Both the position numbers and the translations under genes were made by a program. From positions 434,001-498,000 of the forward strand of contig JAURXZ010000030.1 in assembly GCA_030654175.1 (NCBI GenBank): DNA of 64,000 nucleotides, in the 5' to 3' direction. The stretch is from Bacteroidia bacterium (GTDB taxonomy: Bacteria; Bacteroidota; Bacteroidia; 2-12-FULL-35-15). The notes beneath the pieces were generated by a model. That model worked only from the letters and a program-made list of their open reading frames with translations, was not told the DNA's origin and made no database searches. Shown piece after piece: positions 36,312 to 45,283 of this stretch; position 1 is the stretch's first letter; the number at the start of each line of letters is the position of its first letter.

Positions 36312-36359
36312 AGCGTTGATTCAATAGATAAATTAAATATATAAAGCCTAATAAAAAAA

Positions 36360-38084
36360 ATGCATCCCAAACAAATAGAGATCCCAACAAAACCGATTCG
36401 TCATTTTTTGCCGCAAAGCTTAACAATAGATTCATGGAAGAATGTTGAATCCTTTTTTATTGATCTGAAAGAACGTAGTATTTCTTCAGCGAAAGATCTG
36501 GAACAATGGTTGTTCGACCGCAGTGAGCTGGAAGCTGTATTGGGTGAAGACATGGCCTGGCGATATATTAAAATGACCTGCAATACCGCAAATCCTCAAT
36601 TAATAGACTCCTTCAATTTTTTTGTGAATGAAATTGAACCGTTTATTGCTCCTTATGTGAATGAGCTTAACATAAAACTTTTTGATTCACCCTATTTAAA
36701 GGAACTTGATCAGGAAAAATATCGCATTTATTTGCGGGGAATAAAAAAGTCTTTAGAGTTATACCGTGAGGAAAATATCCCTTTACTTACAAAAATTTCA
36801 ACAGAATCACAGAAGTATGCCGCAATTAGCGGTGCTATGACCATTGAATGGAATGGTGAAGAGATCACTTTGCAAAAGGCTGCAAGTATCGTGAAAGATA
36901 CGGATAGAAATGTGCGTGAGGCTGTGTATACTAAAACTCAGGAGAGAAGAAAAGCCGATATAAACACCTTTAATGATCTATTTTCAGAACTTATTCAGTT
37001 ACGTCACCAAGTGGCGTTGAATGCAGGGTTTACAAACTATCGTGATTATAAATTCAATGAACTTGGTCGCTTTGATTACACCGTTCAGGATTGTTATAAT
37101 TTCCATCAGTCAATAGCAAAAGAAGTTCTTCCTTTAGCGGAGGCATCAGACACGGAACGAAAAAATACTTTAAAACTGGATACTTTAAAACCATGGGATA
37201 CTGATGTAGATGTGGAAGGGAAACCGGCATTAAAACCCTTTGCAAGCAGCGCTGAGCTAATCGATAAATCTATTGAATGCTTTTATAAAGTACGCCCCGC
37301 TTATGGTGAGTATTTGGAAATTATGAAAGCAATGGGCCATCTGGATCTTGAATCGCGTATTGGTAAAGCACCCGGAGGGTATAATTATCCATTGCATGAA
37401 ATTGGTGTTCCATTTATTTTTATGAATTCCGTTGGCACTCATCGTGATCTGGTAACAATGGTGCATGAAGGCGGACATGCCATTCACTCTTTTGTTACAC
37501 GCGATCTGGAAATTACTGATTTTAAAAGCACCCCATCAGAGGTTGCTGAATTGGCATCTATGTCGATGGAATTGATCTCCATGGAGCATTGGGATGTGTT
37601 TTTCAAAAATGCTGATGACTTAAAACGTGCTAAAAAAGAGCAGCTGGAGAAATCATTAAAAACATTATTGTGGATCGCTGCGGTGGATAAATTTCAACAT
37701 TGGATCTATGAAAACCCTGCACATACTGTTGAAGAGCGAATGGATGCCTGGGGAAACACTATCAATCAATTTAGCAGTAAGGTAATTGACTGGACAGGAT
37801 TGGAAGATGTGAAAATGCGTCTTTGGCAAAATCAGTTGCATATTTTTGAAGTTCCGTTTTATTATATTGAATATGGTATGGCGCAATTGGGTGCTATTGC
37901 TGTATGGCGCAATTATAAAAGAGATCCCGAACAGGCTTTAGATCTATATGAAGCTGCATTGCGTTTGGGTTATACAAAATCAATTCCGGAAATATATAAA
38001 GCTGCAGGTATTGAATTTAATTTTTCGCAGGAATATGTGAAGGAACTTGCTGATTTTGTAAAGAGCGAATTGGAAAAAATATAA
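36360..38084 (+). CDS. M3-family oligoendopeptidase
   Basis: Cytoplasmic zinc oligopeptidase of 574 residues, the usual length for the PepF/M3 oligoendopeptidase group. The zinc motif MVHEGGHAIHSF gives His369, Glu370 and His373, with the third ligand Glu probably in PSEVAELASMSMELIS about 27 residues later. The C-terminal YYIEYGMAQLGAIAVW is a family signature. There is no signal peptide. It probably degrades short peptides. A single-gene unit is likely from the flanking gaps. Confidence 0.95.
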   Translation: MHPKQIEIPTKPIRHFLPQSLTIDSWKNVESFFIDLKERSISSAKDLEQWLFDRSELEAVLGEDMAWRYIKMTCNTANPQLIDSFNFFVNEIEPFIAPYVNELNIKLFDSPYLKELDQEKYRIYLRGIKKSLELYREENIPLLTKISTESQKYAAISGAMTIEWNGEEITLQKAASIVKDTDRNVREAVYTKTQERRKADINTFNDLFSELIQLRHQVALNAGFTNYRDYKFNELGRFDYTVQDCYNFHQSIAKEVLPLAEASDTERKNTLKLDTLKPWDTDVDVEGKPALKPFASSAELIDKSIECFYKVRPAYGEYLEIMKAMGHLDLESRIGKAPGGYNYPLHEIGVPFIFMNSVGTHRDLVTMVHEGGHAIHSFVTRDLEITDFKSTPSEVAELASMSMELISMEHWDVFFKNADDLKRAKKEQLEKSLKTLLWIAAVDKFQHWIYENPAHTVEERMDAWGNTINQFSSKVIDWTGLEDVKMRLWQNQLHIFEVPFYYIEYGMAQLGAIAVWRNYKRDPEQALDLYEAALRLGYTKSIPEIYKAAGIEFNFSQEYVKELADFVKSELEKI

Positions 38085-38258
38085 AATTTTAAAAAGCCGA
38101 ATTGAGGGGATAAGTATTTATTATATGGCATTTTTTTGTAGTTATAATGGCTTACATTTGATAATGCAGGCTAAGAGTGGCAAGCTGGCAATTCGCGCAT
38201 TTACAAACGATTACAATTAAAAAACATGCACCAATCTGCTAGTTAGCAGCAATTAAAA
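38085..38258. other. Left boundary of FRG gene patch
   Basis: The 174-bp gap holds TACATTTG (38153-38160), which fits a -7 element, then a palindrome-rich stretch GGCAAGCTGGCAATTCGCGC, and CTGCTAGTTAGCAG about 20 bp before the FRG start codon. The right part is unlike the neighbouring AT-rich spacers and resembles the spacers on the other side of the FRG gene. Confidence 0.4.
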
Positions 38259-38966
38259 ATGGAATTAATGACAACTATTAAACATAAAGAAATACAAACT
38301 GTTGACGACTTATTTGACTTTCTTAAACATGAAACACAGTCGAAAACTAAGGCTGTTTATCGTGGTGTCAAATCGATAGATTATAAATTAGTTCCTAGTA
38401 TCGGGAGGCACAAAACCAACAATCAGAGGGGATTTAACACAAAAAGAGAAATATTGCTTTTGAATACATTTCGTGAAAAAGCTTACCCCTTTATGGAAAA
38501 CAAAGGACACTCAACATTAGAACTCCTTGCTCTCGCACAACATCATGGTTTACCGACAAGACTTTTGGACTGGACAAAAAACCCATTAGTGGCATTTTAT
38601 TTTGCAGTAGAAGATTCATGGCTTGATGAAAGACAAATGAAACCGAGTGCAATCTATGTCTGGAGAAAAAGCTTAAAAGGCGAAATTGTTCCCACATTCG
38701 AACCTTTCGAACTCACAGAAGTACGATTATTTTTACCTGTACATTTAACTAACAGAATAATTTCACAGAGTGGAATTTTTACAGTTCACCCAAATCCATA
38801 TGAACCCTTTGAATCAAAAGAAATAGAAGTGGTTCAAATCCACCCTGACGTTAGACGACAATTAAAAAAAGCGTTATTTCAACTTGGTATACACTCATCT
38901 GCTCTTTTTCCTGACTTAGACGGAGTAGCAAGACATATTAAATGGCTAAAAACGGATATTTTTTAA
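38259..38966 (+). CDS. FRG-domain protein
   Basis: A 235-residue soluble protein spanned by one FRG domain: YRG at residues 34-36 and the core LAQHHGLPTRLLDWTKNPL at 92-110, followed by AFYFAVEDSW. FRG domains occur alone or next to nuclease or effector modules in mobile and defence-associated genes; the biochemical activity is not known to me. It stands by itself with an orphan gene between palindrome-rich spacers, which suggests acquisition. The start is one of two nearby ATGs (38259 or 38268). Confidence 0.9.
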   Translation: MELMTTIKHKEIQTVDDLFDFLKHETQSKTKAVYRGVKSIDYKLVPSIGRHKTNNQRGFNTKREILLLNTFREKAYPFMENKGHSTLELLALAQHHGLPTRLLDWTKNPLVAFYFAVEDSWLDERQMKPSAIYVWRKSLKGEIVPTFEPFELTEVRLFLPVHLTNRIISQSGIFTVHPNPYEPFESKEIEVVQIHPDVRRQLKKALFQLGIHSSALFPDLDGVARHIKWLKTDIF

Positions 38967-39116
38967 AAATCAACTGCTACACAGGTCTGGCGCCATTTGG
39001 GCATCTCGCTTCGCAAGACAAATTATATTAACTTTGAAATCAGGCTTCGCAATTAAAAATATAGTAAGAAACCCAAACGAGCGCCAAGCCAGGAAACCTT
39101 ATGTACAATTTAAAAT
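38967..39116. repeat. Imperfect palindrome spacer between FRG and orphan gene
   Basis: GGTCTGGCGCCATTTGGGC on the left can pair, with unpaired bases, with CCCAAACGAGCGCCAAGCC on the right (about 38983-39105). GCTTCGCAAG and GGCTTCGCAATT repeat inside. TAACTTTG (39029-39036) offers a -7 element for the next gene. The fold recalls recombination sites of gene cassettes, but no GTTRRRY core pair was found. Confidence 0.45.
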
Positions 39117-39644
39117 ATGAGTTTAGAAGAAAGATTTAAATATTGGAAGAATGAACCAGACGAAAGTCCATATAGAAGAATCTATGACGAACACACTATG
39201 GACTTCAACGACTTCCTTATTAAACACTATTCTGATAAAAAATATTTTAACTGGAGTAGGTGGAACAAATGGATTTCATGGATAGAAAAAGCCTATAAAC
39301 ATGATGAAATGGAATTGTTGAGAATTAAAGGTGGATATTATCGTACAGACACTAATTCACAAGATTATTTAAATGCTTTGAATCAATTGGAATTAGGAAT
39401 TAAATTACCTGACGACATAACAAAAGTAATAGCCTTTCTAGTCGTAGACGGCTTTTTCAAACATTATTCAATTGAACCATCTGATTGGATTAAAATTGAC
39501 AATTACCCTAACCCAGATAAAGATAGTGGAAAATTTAAAATTGTTGAATTAACCCAAAACAATATGTTGCTTAATTATTTTAGAGAATCCCTTATACATT
39601 TACCTTGGTGGGATATTACTAGAGGTGATCCTCAAGGAAGATAG
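39117..39644 (+). CDS. Unrecognised cytoplasmic protein (175 aa)
   Basis: 175 residues, rich in Trp, Tyr and charged groups, without signal peptide, membrane segment or known motif. Notable stretches are FNWSRWNKWISWIEKAYKHD and the C-terminal LPWWDITRGDPQGR. It follows the FRG gene by 150 bp on the same strand and has its own TAnnTTTG in the spacer. It could be an immunity, regulatory or orphan cassette gene; no function is proposed. Confidence 0.7.
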   Translation: MSLEERFKYWKNEPDESPYRRIYDEHTMDFNDFLIKHYSDKKYFNWSRWNKWISWIEKAYKHDEMELLRIKGGYYRTDTNSQDYLNALNQLELGIKLPDDITKVIAFLVVDGFFKHYSIEPSDWIKIDNYPNPDKDSGKFKIVELTQNNMLLNYFRESLIHLPWWDITRGDPQGR

Positions 39645-39805
39645 AAACATTATATAAAAGGGGTTTTGCTTGAGGCTTGCTGAGTTGCCAACTTGGAGCT
39701 TTTACTATTAAACATTTGTAATAAATTGAAACTTTGTACTCCGAAACCCGCCCGAACGCAAAGCCCCATGCCATTAGGTACAAATATGATAAAAAAAAAA
39801 CTACT
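39645..39805. repeat. Imperfect palindrome spacer after orphan gene
   Basis: GGGGTTTTGC on the left pairs with GCAAAGCCCC on the right, and CTTGGAG with ACTCCGAA, over about 110 bp. AAACTTTG at about 39730 is a near-match to a -7 element. The layout (arm, AT-rich middle with promoter word, arm) matches the preceding spacer. Confidence 0.45.
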
Positions 39806-40321
39806 ATGAACCGTCCATTAAAATCAGAACACCCCGCCTATTTCACACATTACATTGATCTTGTAAAAAACGATGATGTACTAAAAGAGTTAAAAAGCCA
39901 AATTGCAGAGATAAAACATTTAATGGCAGGAATACCTGCGGAGAAGGAAAATTTTGTTTATGCGCCCGGAAAATGGTCAATTAAAGAAGTTTTAGGTCAC
40001 ATAATAGACACAGAAAGAATTATGGCCTATCGTGCTTTGTGTTTTGCACGAAAAGACAAAACCAAATTACCGGGTTTTGATCAAAATGCATACGTATCCA
40101 ATGCAAATTTTAATGATAGGACATTAAAAGATCTGGCCTTTGAATATGCGATTGTTCGGGAATCCAATCTATTATTATTCAAACATTTTACTGAAAATTG
40201 TTTAAACGAAGTTGGGAATTCTAATGGTAACGAAATCACTGTACGTGCTATTATTTTTATGATCGCTGGCCATACAACCCATCATGTGAATATGATCAAA
40301 TCGAAATATTTGATGCTTTAG
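39806..40321 (+). CDS. DinB-family protein
   Basis: A four-helix-bundle DinB-like protein of 171 residues, counted from the ATG at 39806 (MNRPLKSEHPAYFTHYIDLV); the frame is open further upstream to 39734, but that part reads through the palindromic spacer. Likely metal-binding histidines lie in KEVLGHIIDTER and in AGHTTHHVNMI. Members are often thiol-dependent metalloenzymes (bacillithiol S-transferase type), which would fit with ytxJ in the same genome; the substrate is unknown. Confidence 0.88.
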   Translation: MNRPLKSEHPAYFTHYIDLVKNDDVLKELKSQIAEIKHLMAGIPAEKENFVYAPGKWSIKEVLGHIIDTERIMAYRALCFARKDKTKLPGFDQNAYVSNANFNDRTLKDLAFEYAIVRESNLLLFKHFTENCLNEVGNSNGNEITVRAIIFMIAGHTTHHVNMIKSKYLML

Positions 40322-40776
40322 AACCTCTTCAATTCACTCCTTCTTTTTTTTAATCTTAATAAATTAACCCTAACAGAGCTTAAAGCCCTGTCAGGGTATG
40401 TTCAATAGTTTACAAAACACTTTTAGAAGCCATAACTAAGGCATTCAAAATATTTGCCCCACTCTATTTCAATAATCTTCTAATTTATTACAAAGTCAAA
40501 AGCCCTGTCATACTGAACTACTTTCAGCACCTATGAGATTCCGAAACAAGTTCGGAATGACCTTTTTCCTGATTTGTTACCTGTTTGGAATTAGAGCACC
40601 GCTTGAGTGATATCAACAAAAAATGAGGTTATTAACAATTCGTGGGGAATAAAACACACTTAGTTGATGTTTATTGAAAAAGATACCGCCATAGCTTTGA
40701 CAAATAATGAATTATAAGGACCTGAAAAACAGGGCATAAAAAGAAAAATGAATTCTTGAAGTTTAAAATCAAAAAA
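40322..40776. other. Gene-free region with repeat remnants
   Basis: 455 bp. It holds a single arm related to the alaS-ung element (AACCCTAACAGAGCTTAAAG at about 40365), and ATTCCGAAACAAGTTCGGAAT at 40538-40558, a palindrome sharing the GAAACAAGTTC core of the alaS/murB leader element. The rest is plain AT-rich DNA. No promoter is clear. Confidence 0.5.
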
Positions 40777-41346
40777 ATGAACATGAAAAAAACATTTTAC
40801 GCATTACAAATAATGATCTGCGTAGTTATAATTTCAAGCTGCGAAAAAGAAAACCAGAACTTGTCGATTCCCAAGCCTGAACCAGCAATTAAAATAGGTG
40901 AATCACATGGTGGTGGTATTGTGTTTTATGTTGATGATAGCGGACAACACGGTTTAGTTACTTCTACAAGCAACCAAAGTACTTCCATGCGTTGGTTCAA
41001 CGGCAGTTTTATAGAAACAGCAGCAACTGGAATTAAAACGGGTACAGGATCGAAAAACACTGAAGCGATAATTACCGCTCATGGAGTGGGAGTTTATGCT
41101 GCAAGTATATGTGACAAATTAGAATTAAACGGCTATAACGATTGGTTTTTGCCTTCAAAAGATGAACTGAATTTATTATATATGCAAAAAGCAGCCGGAG
41201 TAATTGGGGATTTTGAAAATGATTTCTATTGGAGTTCTACAGAGAATTCATACAATGGTGCCTGGTCGCAGAGCTTCAGCAATGGCGCCAACAGCAGTGC
41301 AAATAAAGATGGCGCTTACGATGTACGTGCGATCAGGGCATTTTAA
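40777..41346 (+). CDS. DUF1566-like (Lcl C-terminal) lipoprotein
   Basis: About 189 residues; the signal sequence MKKTFYALQIMICVVIISSC ends in a lipobox, so it is a lipoprotein. Starts at 40756, 40777 or 40783 are all possible. The mature part has IGESHGGGIVFYVDDSGQHG, DWFLPSKDELNLLY and FYWSSTENSYNGAWSQSF, the hallmark segments of the DUF1566/Lcl C-terminal fold that also occurs in surface and adhesin proteins. It ends with the expected VRAIRAF. A surface role is inferred, with the ligand unknown. Confidence 0.88.
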   Translation: MNMKKTFYALQIMICVVIISSCEKENQNLSIPKPEPAIKIGESHGGGIVFYVDDSGQHGLVTSTSNQSTSMRWFNGSFIETAATGIKTGTGSKNTEAIITAHGVGVYAASICDKLELNGYNDWFLPSKDELNLLYMQKAAGVIGDFENDFYWSSTENSYNGAWSQSFSNGANSSANKDGAYDVRAIRAF

Positions 41347-41550
41347 TTAGGGCATATATCAAAATTAACAACTTAGAGACATAGCAGTTAAAACTGGGGA
41401 GAATTGCGATAGCTTTTCTTAGTTTTCTTAGCCAAAGGCCAAGAAAAAAACTATCTGTACTTTTTTAACCCTCTTTTTACTTTATTAACTATGAATCTAT
41501 GTGGTTTTAATTGGAGCGGCCATTTTGTGCGAAACCTAGGCTTTCTATTG

Positions 41551-42567
41551 TCAGATAATATTTACTTCCCTCTCCAACTCCACATCAAATTTATCTTTTA
41601 CCGAATCCATTATTTTTTGTGAGAGGTCATAAATTTCATTGCCTTTTGCATTACCATAATTTACCAATACCAATGCTTGTAATTTGTGAACACCTGCATC
41701 ACCAAAAGTTTTCCCTTTCCAACCACATTGTTCAATTAACCAGCCGGCAGCCAGTTTAACATTACCATTATCCAGATCATAACCAACTATAGCAGGGAAT
41801 TGATCTTTAAGAAGTTCAAATTTTGCACGAACAACTTCAGGATTTTTAAAAAAACTTCCTGCATTTCCAATTTCAGCCGGGTTAGGCAATTTACTGCTAC
41901 GTATATTACACACGGCTTTGCTGATGGCCTGTATGCTCAATTCCTGAACACCCATTTCATCGAGCTCCTTTTGTATAGCACCATAATTGGTATTAAATAC
42001 AGGCCTTTTAAGCAATTTATAGGTTACCGATAGTATGATGTATTGGTTTTTCAGCTCACGTTTAAATACACTTTCGCGGTAGCCGAATTTGCAGTCAGCA
42101 TTGGTAAATGAATGGATCGTTTTATCGGCAATATGCAATGCTTCTAATTCATAAAAGCTATCTTTTATTTCAACTCCATAAGCGCCAATATTTTGCATGG
42201 GACTGGCCCCTACGTTACCGGGTATCAATGATAAATTCTCTAAACCCGCATAATTGTTGGCAATACAATGCATCACTAAATTATGCCACACTTCGCCTGC
42301 ACCTGCATTAATAAAATAAAAATCAGCATCTTCTTTTACTATTTTAATTCCCTTCAGATTGTTTTTTAAAACAATACCATCAACGTTTTTTGTAAACAAT
42401 AAATTACTTCCGCCACCTAAGATCAACTTTGGAGTATTGACAAAAATTTTTTCCGAAAGAATTTCGTGAATCGCCTCAACGCTTGATAATTCAGTAAAAT
42501 AGCGGGCTGAGGCATCAATGCCAAATGTATTTAATTTTTTTAAAGAATAATTTTCGTGGATGATCAT
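41551..42567 (-). CDS. murB: UDP-N-acetylmuramate dehydrogenase
   Basis: FAD-dependent reductase that makes UDP-MurNAc for peptidoglycan. The 338 residues fit the type I (E. coli-like) enzyme: N-terminal FAD segments LGGGSNLLFT and LIPGNVGASPMQNIGAYGVEI, the type I insertion with FGYRESVFK, and RSSKLPNPAEIGNAGSFFKNPEV with the catalytic Ser. The 5' leader carries the same repeat element as alaS, ending 9 bp before the ATG. It is on the minus strand after the glycosyltransferase but separated by that repeat, so it is probably a unit of its own. Confidence 0.97.
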   Translation of the reverse strand: MIIHENYSLKKLNTFGIDASARYFTELSSVEAIHEILSEKIFVNTPKLILGGGSNLLFTKNVDGIVLKNNLKGIKIVKEDADFYFINAGAGEVWHNLVMHCIANNYAGLENLSLIPGNVGASPMQNIGAYGVEIKDSFYELEALHIADKTIHSFTNADCKFGYRESVFKRELKNQYIILSVTYKLLKRPVFNTNYGAIQKELDEMGVQELSIQAISKAVCNIRSSKLPNPAEIGNAGSFFKNPEVVRAKFELLKDQFPAIVGYDLDNGNVKLAAGWLIEQCGWKGKTFGDAGVHKLQALVLVNYGNAKGNEIYDLSQKIMDSVKDKFDVELEREVNII

Positions 42568-42576
42568 TGGATGCTT

Positions 42577-42688
42577 CGAATTACGAATTTTAGCGAATTA
42601 CGAATCTATGTTTGTTCTTTGTTTGTGCTGAAGTTGTTTCAGCATCCTAATTTTGAGAACCTGAAACAAGTTCAGGTTGACGTTCTGT
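42577..42688 (-). repeat. 110-bp two-palindrome element upstream of murB
   Basis: Inverted relative to the alaS copy. Read on the minus strand it has AACCTGAACTTGTTTCAGGTT, then ATGCTGAAACAACTTCAGCAC, AAAGAACAAACATAG and the double ATTCGTAATTCG. Its end lies 9 bp upstream of the murB start codon, matching the alaS position. Confidence 0.85.
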
Positions 42689-42714
42689 ATTGGTTTTAAA
42701 TTGCCTTCTGTTAA

Positions 42715-43428
42715 TTATATATTGTACTTCAATATACACCAAAGGGCTCTGAATCCATCTTTCCAGCCGATTTTTTTTCCTTCTTCGTATGTTCTTCCGT
42801 AATAGGAGATCCCTACTTCGTAAATTCTGATCTTTGGAACACGTGAAATTTTTGCGGTTACTTCCGGCTCAAAACCAAAGCGTTTTTCTTTTAATTTTAT
42901 GTTTTGAATAATGTTTGTTTTAAATAATTTATAACAGGTTTCCATATCTGATAAATTCAGATTTGTGAAAATATTTGACAGAAAGGTTAAAAAATTATTT
43001 CCAATGGTATGCCAGAAAAACAATATCCGGTGAGGCTTGCCATCAACAAAACGGGAACCGTAAACAACATCGGCAAAGCCTTCAATAACGGGCTTTAAAA
43101 GAATATTATATTCCTGAGGATCGTACTCCAGATCAGCATCTTGTATTACTAAATATTCCCCTGTTGCCAATGAAATACCCTTATGCAAGGCTGCACCTTT
43201 TCCCTGATTATATTCCTGATTATATAAAACAATGTTACAACCCTTGTTATTACTGATAAATTCGTTTATTACCGATTCTGTTTTGTCAGTTGAACAATCA
43301 TTAACAATAATAATTTCTTTTTGAATATCATTAATTAATGTAACAGCCAATACCTTATTCAAAATAAGGTGAATGGTTGCTGCTTCGTTATAAGCAGGGA
43401 TAATTACAGATAATTTTTCTTGAGGCAT
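42715..43428 (-). CDS. GT2-family glycosyltransferase (DPM1/DolP-mannosyltransferase-like)
   Basis: 237 residues, GT-A fold. LSVIIPAYNEAATIHLIL at the N-terminus and IIVNDCSTDKTE give the nucleotide-sugar site; IQDADLEYDPQEY supplies the DxD-type metal motif. ALHKGISLATGEYLVI is typical of the polyprenyl-phosphate mannose synthase-like clade. There is no transmembrane tail, so it acts on a membrane lipid from the cytoplasm. The donor and acceptor are unknown. It is downstream of the ABC exporter by 95 bp. Confidence 0.92.
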   Translation of the reverse strand: MPQEKLSVIIPAYNEAATIHLILNKVLAVTLINDIQKEIIIVNDCSTDKTESVINEFISNNKGCNIVLYNQEYNQGKGAALHKGISLATGEYLVIQDADLEYDPQEYNILLKPVIEGFADVVYGSRFVDGKPHRILFFWHTIGNNFLTFLSNIFTNLNLSDMETCYKLFKTNIIQNIKLKEKRFGFEPEVTAKISRVPKIRIYEVGISYYGRTYEEGKKIGWKDGFRALWCILKYNI

Positions 43429-43523
43429 TTTTTTAATCTATTGTAATTTGAGCAATTCTTTTTTATTTTAACAACACCAAACTTATTTCGCTTTCAAATA
43501 TAGCTTTTAAATTAATTGCATCC

Positions 43524-45266
43524 TTAATCCCTTTCACCAATTTGCTGACGCCACATTGCATAATACAATCCTTTTTGATTAAGTAATTCATCATGTTTTC
43601 CTTGTTCAATAATTTGTCCTTTTTCAAGAACAAAAATTTTATCCGCATGCATAATTGTGCTTAAACGATGCGCTATCAATATGGATATCTGGCTATTGCT
43701 TTTAGATAGATCGCGTATAGTTTTACTTATTTCTTCTTCTGTCAATGAATCCAAGGAAGATGTTGCTTCATCAAACACTAATAAGGATGGTTTACGCAAA
43801 AGTGCACGGGCAATGGACAACCGTTGCTTTTCACCACCAGAAACTTTAACCCCGCCCTCACCGATCATGGTATCTATTCCCTTATCGGCTCTCGCTAAGA
43901 GGCTTTGGCAGGCTGCTTTAACAAGCACATCCATACACTCTTTATCGGTTGCATTTGGCGCTACAAATAATAAATTTTCTTTGATAGTTCCGGAAAACAA
44001 TTGTGTATCCTGAGTTACAAAACCTATTTGAGAACGCAACTGATCGAGGTCTATGGCTTTTCCACTGGCACCATTATAAAGTATTTCACCTTCCTGCGGA
44101 TGATATAACCCTACCAATAATTTCACCAATGTGGTTTTACCGGAACCTGAAGGACCAACAAAAGCAATGGTTTCACCATTTTTGGCATCGAACGAAATAT
44201 TATCGAGCGCTTTGTTTTTTGCTGTTTGATGTTTGAAACTTACATTATGAAATGATAATGTTTGCAGGTTTTTTACCGCAACAGGATGCTGTGGTTTTTC
44301 CTCTTTAGGTGTATTCAAAATGGTTTGAAAATTTTCTAAAGAAGCTTCTGCTTCGCGGTAAGTACTGATAATATTGCCCAACTCCTGTAAAGGACCAAAA
44401 ATAAAAAAGGAATAGATCTGTAAAGAAAATAACTCTCCCAATGTCATTTTATCGCCAAAAATTAAAAACAACAGCAAAAACAAAATGCAACTTCGCAGCG
44501 TATTAACAAACGTTCCCTGAATAAAACTTATACTCCTGATATAACGCACCTTTTTAAGCTCAAGCCCAAGTATTTTTATAGTGATACCATTTAAGCGGTT
44601 TATTTCCTGATCAGCCAATCCCAGGCTTTTCACCAATTCAATATTGCGTAGTGATTCAGTTGTAGCACCTGCTAAAGCGGTAGTTTCGCCAACAATGTGT
44701 TTCTGAATTTTTTTTATTCGTTTGCTTAAGATGGATGTAACAAAACCCATGATCGGAACTGCTGCAAAATAAACAACAGCTATCAACCAATGAATTTTTA
44801 TGGCGTATATCATTACAAAAGCCACACCCACCAGGGAAGTAAATAGGATGCTTACAAAAGCAAAAATTAATTTTTCCACATCAGTACGAACCTTCTGAAG
44901 CTTTCCTAATGTTTCACCGCTTCTTTGATCTTCAAATACCTGGTAAGGTAATTCCAATGAGTATTTTAATCCATCTGAATATATTTGAGCACCTAATTTT
45001 TGGGTAATAACATTCACATAATAATCCTGAAAATTTTTTGCAATACGCGACATCATTGCGAATCCCATCGAAAGTAAGATCAAGCCTCCAACACCTTTTA
45101 CATAATCAGATTTACTATAATCATGAGGATTGGTTGCGTAGTTATCAACGATATGCTTAAACACCAATGGATCTAATAAAGAAAAGATCTGATTAATAGA
45201 GGCAAGTGCTAATGCCAATGCTATCAGACCTTTGTATCGTTTTAAATACTGAAGTAATAATTTCAT
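43524..45266 (-). CDS. ABC exporter half-transporter, MsbA-like
   Basis: A fused membrane/ATPase half-transporter of 580 residues. The first about 320 residues have six hydrophobic segments; the nucleotide-binding domain follows with Walker A GPSGSGKTTLVKLL (about residue 371), the signature VSGGEKQRLSIARALL and Walker B LLVFDEATSSLD. It probably works as a homodimer moving lipid, lipid-linked sugar or peptide; no substrate signature is visible. It starts 17 bp after lysA, so co-transcription is likely. Confidence 0.94.
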   Translation of the reverse strand: MKLLLQYLKRYKGLIALALALASINQIFSLLDPLVFKHIVDNYATNPHDYSKSDYVKGVGGLILLSMGFAMMSRIAKNFQDYYVNVITQKLGAQIYSDGLKYSLELPYQVFEDQRSGETLGKLQKVRTDVEKLIFAFVSILFTSLVGVAFVMIYAIKIHWLIAVVYFAAVPIMGFVTSILSKRIKKIQKHIVGETTALAGATTESLRNIELVKSLGLADQEINRLNGITIKILGLELKKVRYIRSISFIQGTFVNTLRSCILFLLLFLIFGDKMTLGELFSLQIYSFFIFGPLQELGNIISTYREAEASLENFQTILNTPKEEKPQHPVAVKNLQTLSFHNVSFKHQTAKNKALDNISFDAKNGETIAFVGPSGSGKTTLVKLLVGLYHPQEGEILYNGASGKAIDLDQLRSQIGFVTQDTQLFSGTIKENLLFVAPNATDKECMDVLVKAACQSLLARADKGIDTMIGEGGVKVSGGEKQRLSIARALLRKPSLLVFDEATSSLDSLTEEEISKTIRDLSKSNSQISILIAHRLSTIMHADKIFVLEKGQIIEQGKHDELLNQKGLYYAMWRQQIGERD

Positions 45267-45283
45267 AGCTTAAAAAATCTAAT

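Noticed and set aside
38085-39805. Canonical integron attC sites
   Set aside because: No paired RYYYAAC / GTTRRRY boxes and no integrase are visible. Only the general palindromic layout is similar, so a weaker claim is made instead.
40600-40700. Possible DnaA-box-like TTATTAACA
   Set aside because: There is a single weak match with no cluster and no associated origin features.
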